Below the pieces are notes generated by a model, which was not told where the DNA came from, made no database searches, and saw only the letters and a program-made list of their open reading frames with translations. A stretch of DNA of 18,258 nucleotides, from contig DTSG01000043.1 of NCBI GenBank assembly GCA_012965455.1, forward strand, positions 1 through 18,258. Direction: 5' to 3'. A program made the translations under genes and the position numbers. Positions within the stretch are counted from its first letter, which is position 1, and each line of letters opens with the position of its first letter. Of the stretch, positions 15,597-18,258 are shown piece by piece. This stretch comes from Planctomycetaceae bacterium (lineage in GTDB: Bacteria; Planctomycetota; Planctomycetia; Pirellulales; Pirellulaceae).

Positions 15597-16679
15597 ATGA
15601 CTGACAAATTGACAATCGAAACTATCGAAAAACATCTCTCGGAAATCAAAGATCCCGAAACAGGTCGTGGATTAATGACTATGAATCAGATCAGCGACAT
15701 TTCGCTCAACGACGGTCACCTGCAACTAACGCTAGGGTTAACCACTCACAGCGCCCCGATTGCCACAACCTATCGTGCAGATTTCGAATCCGGCATTCGC
15801 AACCAATTTGCAGACCTCACAGACCTAACCATTAATCACGTCATTCACGATCGACCGGCAAATAAAGTTGGCGAAATTGGTTTAACCGCAAAAACCATCA
15901 TTGCCGTTGGGTCGGGCAAAGGGGGCGTTGGCAAGAGCACGATTTCCGCCAGTCTCGCCTTAGGGCTACAACAAGCTGGCAGTAAAGTCGGAATTATGGA
16001 TGCCGATGTCTATGGACCAAGCATTCCTCAATTATTGGGGGTCTCTGGTCGTCCAACTGTCGACGAAAACCAGAAAATAAATCCGATTGACTGCAACGGT
16101 ATGCCCGTGATGTCCATGGGTTTCATGATCCCTGAAGATGAAGCGGTCGTTTGGCGAGGACCGATGCTACACGGAGCGATCACGCAGTTCCTGCGTGATA
16201 CAGCATGGGGTGATTTAGATTATCTGATTATCGACATGCCACCAGGCACTGGTGATATTGCGTTAACGTTGTCCCAACTCATCCCCCTCAGCGGCTGCGT
16301 TATTGTTTGTACGCCACAAAAAGTCGCGTTGCTTGATGCGGTCAAAGCGATCTCCATGTTTCGCAAGGTTAACATTCCGGTATTAGGAATGGTCGAGAAT
16401 ATGAGCGGTTTCGTTTGTCCAGATTGTGACAAACGGTACGACATCTTTGGTCGGGGCGGTGCAAAAACTCGGGCTGAAGAATTGAATATTCCGTTCCTCG
16501 GTGACATCCCCATCGTGCCTTCAATCCGCGAGTTCGGTGATGCTGGAACATCACAAAACAATCTTACAGACGCCGGCTCCGCACAATACATCGAAACGAT
16601 GATCTACAATTTGGTTAACAATATGGCAACGGCCGCTGCCGAACAACCGCCGCAAGTGCAACTACCAGTGTTGGGTTAA
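15597..16679 (+). CDS. Mrp/ApbC-type Fe-S carrier P-loop ATPase
   Basis: 360 residues. The N-terminal MIP18/DUF59-like domain (about 1-85) includes IKDPETGRGLMTM. A deviant Walker A NTPase follows, with GKGGVGKST (107-115), DADVYGPSIPQLLG (135-148), WRGPMLHGAITQF (186-198), DMPPGTGDIALT (213-224) and the metal-binding pair VCPDC (Cys274, Cys277). The Mrp/NBP35 family holds a labile Fe-S cluster at the dimer CxxC pair and hands it to apoproteins. Length and order are those of bacterial Mrp (ApbC). The C-terminus is a short Ala/Gln/Pro-rich tail. The ATG is preceded by TTAGG (5 nt spacing). As a carrier it could serve the Fe-S proteins of NQR, but it is not in that operon, so this is inference. 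Confidence 0.93.
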   Translation: MTDKLTIETIEKHLSEIKDPETGRGLMTMNQISDISLNDGHLQLTLGLTTHSAPIATTYRADFESGIRNQFADLTDLTINHVIHDRPANKVGEIGLTAKTIIAVGSGKGGVGKSTISASLALGLQQAGSKVGIMDADVYGPSIPQLLGVSGRPTVDENQKINPIDCNGMPVMSMGFMIPEDEAVVWRGPMLHGAITQFLRDTAWGDLDYLIIDMPPGTGDIALTLSQLIPLSGCVIVCTPQKVALLDAVKAISMFRKVNIPVLGMVENMSGFVCPDCDKRYDIFGRGGAKTRAEELNIPFLGDIPIVPSIREFGDAGTSQNNLTDAGSAQYIETMIYNLVNNMATAAAEQPPQVQLPVLG

Positions 16680-16767
16680 TTGAAACTCAACGACACTAAC
16701 GCTGAATACTCTGCCACTGATTTTTTCGTTGTAGCAAATAAACATTCAGACCCTATTGCATTAAATC

Positions 16768-16808
16768 CGATGTTAAATACAACTAGATGACTTACGGTTC
16801 GATGTTAA
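16768..16808. repeat. Direct repeat CGATGTTAA x2 upstream of the histone-like gene
   Basis: The 9-mer CGATGTTAA occurs at 16768-16776 and 16800-16808, 32 bp apart (about three helical turns), in the 189-bp gap before the histone H1-like gene. A dyad CGTAG-TTGGA-CTACG follows at 16815-16829. Both may be regulatory sites; chance in AT-rich DNA is not excluded. Confidence 0.3.
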
Positions 16809-16868
16809 GTTTTTCGTAGTTGGACTACGGCTCAATTCTCGGATCTGATTTCACATTTATAGAGGAAA

Positions 16869-17210
16869 ATGAAAGTGGCGAAAAAGAAAGCAACTGCGAA
16901 ACGAAAAGCAGCATCAAAAAAGAAAACAGTTAAAAAGAAAATTGTTCGTAGAAAAGTAGTCAAGAAAAAAGTTGCTAAAAAGAAGGTAGCTAAAAAAGCG
17001 CCAAAGAAAAAAGCAACTGCTAAAAAGAAAACAGTAAAGAAGAAAGTTGTCCGTCGTAAAGTAGTAAAGAAGAAAGTTGCAAAGAAGAAGGCTGCTCCTA
17101 AAAAGGTAGCGAAGAAGAAGGCTGCTCCTAAAAAGGTAGCGAAGAAGAAGGCTGCTCCTAAGAAGCGACGAGCTGCTACTAAAAAGAAAACCGCTCGTCG
17201 TCGCAAATAA
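16869..17210 (+). CDS. Histone H1-like Lys/Ala-rich DNA-binding protein
   Basis: 113 residues, almost entirely Lys, Ala, Val, Arg, Thr and Pro, extremely basic, with no acidic residue and no hydrophobic core. This composition matches bacterial histone H1-like proteins (Hc1/AlgP-type C-terminal domains) that bind and compact DNA non-specifically. Internal repeats: a unit of about 35 residues (KKKTVKKKIVRRKVV at 17-31, repeated as KKKTVKKKVVRRKVV at 52-66), then three tandem copies of VAKKKAAPKK (70-99), ending RRAATKKKTARRRK. AGAGGA (16861-16866) is only 2 nt before the ATG but 8 nt before an in-frame GTG at 16875, which would give MAKKKATAK and may be the true start. It is monocistronic and ends at a strong terminator. 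The opposite-strand Phe-rich frame is a shadow. Confidence 0.88.
   Translation: MKVAKKKATAKRKAASKKKTVKKKIVRRKVVKKKVAKKKVAKKAPKKKATAKKKTVKKKVVRRKVVKKKVAKKKAAPKKVAKKKAAPKKVAKKKAAPKKRRAATKKKTARRRK
17076..17165 (+). repeat. Three tandem 30-bp repeats inside the histone-like gene
   Basis: Units at 17076-17105, 17106-17135 and 17136-17165 each encode VAKKKAAPKK. The second and third differ by one base, and the first differs mainly in its first two codons (GTTGCA against GTAGCG). Such close identity points to recent slippage or unequal exchange, so copy number is probably variable among strains. Confidence 0.9.
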
Positions 17211-17238
17211 CGACTACTAGCTTTTCTTAAGCCAATAC

Positions 17239-17274
17239 AAAAGCCACGAACTCCTAACGGAATTCGTGGCTTTT
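17239..17274 (+). terminator. Intrinsic terminator of the histone-like gene
   Basis: AAAAGCCACGAA (17239-17250) pairs perfectly over 12 bp with TTCGTGGCTTTT (17263-17274) around a 12-nt loop, and the T-run continues as TTTTTGTTTT. It lies 29 nt after the stop codon. The A-rich left side could also let it work for the minus-strand CYTH gene, whose stop is at 17317. Confidence 0.88.
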
Positions 17275-17316
17275 TGTTTTACTGTAACGTCTATGGTTTG
17301 ACCGGAGTAACTGGTG

Positions 17317-17874
17317 TTATTGTGGATGCGAATCACTTAACAATAGATCTAAATATCCTACTCGAATGCTACCTTGCAATTGCAGCTTGCTAGCGACCTG
17401 CTGCACGACATCTTGGGCAACAGATAAACTCTCCTCAGACGCCATCAACTCAATTTCAATATACGTCCCTAAACCAGCCACCTCATCAATCGCTATCGTC
17501 AAAGGTTGATTCTGCCAAGGCAAGGTTCCCGTCCGGCGTGTTTTTTCGACAACCGCCACGTACGTAAAACCGAGGGCAGCGAGTAGCTGTTCTGCCGCAT
17601 CTGAAGTTGCGGGCGGACCAAGTGGTAATTCTATTTCTTGTCTAGTTTTGGTCGTTTGATCAATCCGTGGACCTTTATACGTAATGCAGTGTTTACCCGC
17701 AGAAGTTCGAATTCTGATTGCTTCGTCGGTCTGAGCAAAATCACGAGCGGGATGATTATAATACGCGTCACGCTGTTGAACCGTCTCGCCCCAAACAATA
17801 CCCAACTTGTCCAACTGCAATTCAAGCATCACTCGATCCGGAACCGCATATTTTTGCTCAACTTCGTATTGCAT
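17317..17874 (-). CDS. CYTH-domain protein (class IV adenylate cyclase / triphosphatase-like)
   Basis: 185 residues. The N-terminus MQYEVEQKY carries the CYTH signature ExExK (Glu4, Glu6, Lys8), which binds metal and triphosphate. Other tunnel-fold features are QRDAYYNHPARDFAQ (39-53), AIRIRTS with its basic pair, ITYKGP, TRQEIELPL, KTRRTG, TIAIDEVAGLGTYIEIEL (126-143) and the ending SIRVGYLDLLL. The overall pattern is closest to CyaB/class IV adenylate cyclases, a family that also includes inorganic and thiamine triphosphatases; the reaction cannot be decided by eye. It starts 4 nt after the thiE stop, so the two are probably cotranscribed, which makes a thiamine triphosphatase role worth considering. 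The gene runs toward the terminator at 17239-17274. Confidence 0.85.
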   Translation of the reverse strand: MQYEVEQKYAVPDRVMLELQLDKLGIVWGETVQQRDAYYNHPARDFAQTDEAIRIRTSAGKHCITYKGPRIDQTTKTRQEIELPLGPPATSDAAEQLLAALGFTYVAVVEKTRRTGTLPWQNQPLTIAIDEVAGLGTYIEIELMASEESLSVAQDVVQQVASKLQLQGSIRVGYLDLLLSDSHPQ

Positions 17875-17878
17875 CAGC

Positions 17879-18258
17879 TTAGCCTACTTCAGTTTCATTT
17901 GTGTCTAGGGCCACTTTTAATTCGGCGACCATCGCAGTAACATCCTCAGTCTTAGTCAGGCAAGCACTAACTGCGACTCGAGTAAAACCGACTGCAGATA
18001 TTTCACCGATATTGTCCAATGAAATACCGCCGATTGCGAATGCTGGCACCGTGGTCGCGTCAACAACTTCTCGTAAAAAATCAACCCCTAGAAATTTGTC
18101 GAATTCTTTCGTCGCCGATGCAAACACTGGACCACAGCCAATGTAATTAGCTCCATCAATGACTGCCTGTTTTACTTGACCTAACGAATGAGTTGAAACG
18201 CCGATCAGCGAGTCTACGCCGACAATCCTCCGCATCTGTTCTACCGACAGTTCCGCAT
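17879..18258 (-). CDS. thiE: Thiamine-phosphate synthase, C-terminal part (truncated by window edge)
   Basis: Only the last 126 or so residues are present; the frame stays open to the right edge, so the N-terminus lies outside. The visible part begins ELSVEQMRRIVGVDSLIG and contains IGVSTHSLGQVKQA, GANYIGCGPVFASATK, the phosphate-binding AIGGI and VAVSACL, in the order of the ThiE TIM barrel. ThiE condenses HMP-PP and thiazole phosphate into thiamine phosphate in the cytoplasm. The Met at 18235 is internal, since conserved sequence continues upstream. The GPVF-x3-TK motif (phosphate and substrate contacts) and the GG of the C-terminal phosphate loop are intact. Its stop lies 4 nt before the CYTH gene. 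Some planctomycete relatives could be fused at the N-terminus; that cannot be seen here. Confidence 0.88.
   Translation of the reverse strand, partial: AELSVEQMRRIVGVDSLIGVSTHSLGQVKQAVIDGANYIGCGPVFASATKEFDKFLGVDFLREVVDATTVPAFAIGGISLDNIGEISAVGFTRVAVSACLTKTEDVTAMVAELKVALDTNETEVG

Noticed and set aside
17076..17165. CRISPR-like repeat array
   Set aside because: The 30-bp units are contiguous, without spacers, in frame, and encode VAKKKAAPKK.
16832..17206. Minus-strand 124-residue Phe/Ala-rich frame
   Set aside because: It is the exact antisense of the Lys/Ala-rich histone-like gene; AAG/AAA codons read as CTT/TTT give the Phe runs. No ribosome binding site or family resemblance.

Overview
The window reads as about 18 kb of ordinary chromosomal core DNA from a free-living, probably marine, Gram-negative-type bacterium, most likely a planctomycete (Pirellulales-like). 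The evidence is a complete Na+-translocating NADH:quinone oxidoreductase (NQR) operon, a lipid A gene (lpxB), a small Lys/Ala-rich histone H1-like protein, a small secreted Tyr/His/Trp-rich protein whose C-terminus resembles a family I associate with planctomycetes, weak or absent Shine-Dalgarno sites on many genes, and probable TTG starts. The lineage call is inference from gene content; there is no rRNA or marker gene here to settle it. I see no tRNA or rRNA genes, CRISPR array, insertion sequence, integrase or phage gene.

Layout. Positions 185-3279 (+) hold three separately spaced enzymes: an atypical SDR/epimerase-like protein, a metallo-beta-lactamase-fold hydrolase with an HxDxDH metal motif, and an M20 family peptidase/deacylase. 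A small secreted protein lies on the minus strand at 3334-3672, convergent with the M20 gene. A 446-bp AT-rich, gene-free leader with three inverted repeats follows. Then comes the main block, 4119-11707 (+): nqrA-B-C-D-E-F, apbE and nqrM.

This block is a self-contained respiratory Na+ pump cassette. NqrF oxidises NADH through FAD and a 2Fe-2S cluster. NqrD and NqrE carry the four cysteines of the intramembrane 2Fe-2S site. NqrB and NqrC carry threonine sites for covalent FMN, ApbE attaches that FMN, NqrA is the peripheral subunit, and NqrM is the maturation factor thought to help build the D/E iron centre. Spacing is tight (ATGA overlap B/C, 3 nt D/E, 18 nt apbE/nqrM), and a 9-bp hairpin overlaps the nqrM stop codon.

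Downstream are lpxB and an M50 site-2 protease (both +), a convergent minus-strand bile acid:Na+ symporter-family transporter that could use the Na+ gradient made by NQR, and a divergent Mrp/ApbC-type Fe-S carrier ATPase. The histone H1-like gene follows, closed by a strong intrinsic terminator. At the right edge two minus-strand genes, a truncated thiE and a CYTH-domain protein, are separated by only 4 nt.

The most unusual object is the M50 protease. A soluble segment of about 145 residues carrying two EF-hand-like calcium loops is inserted between its HExxH and LDGG halves, at the place where RseP-type proteases carry their PDZ domains. I found no convincing new multi-gene system. The rest is a well-formed NQR cassette plus housekeeping genes, with several small deviations listed as findings.
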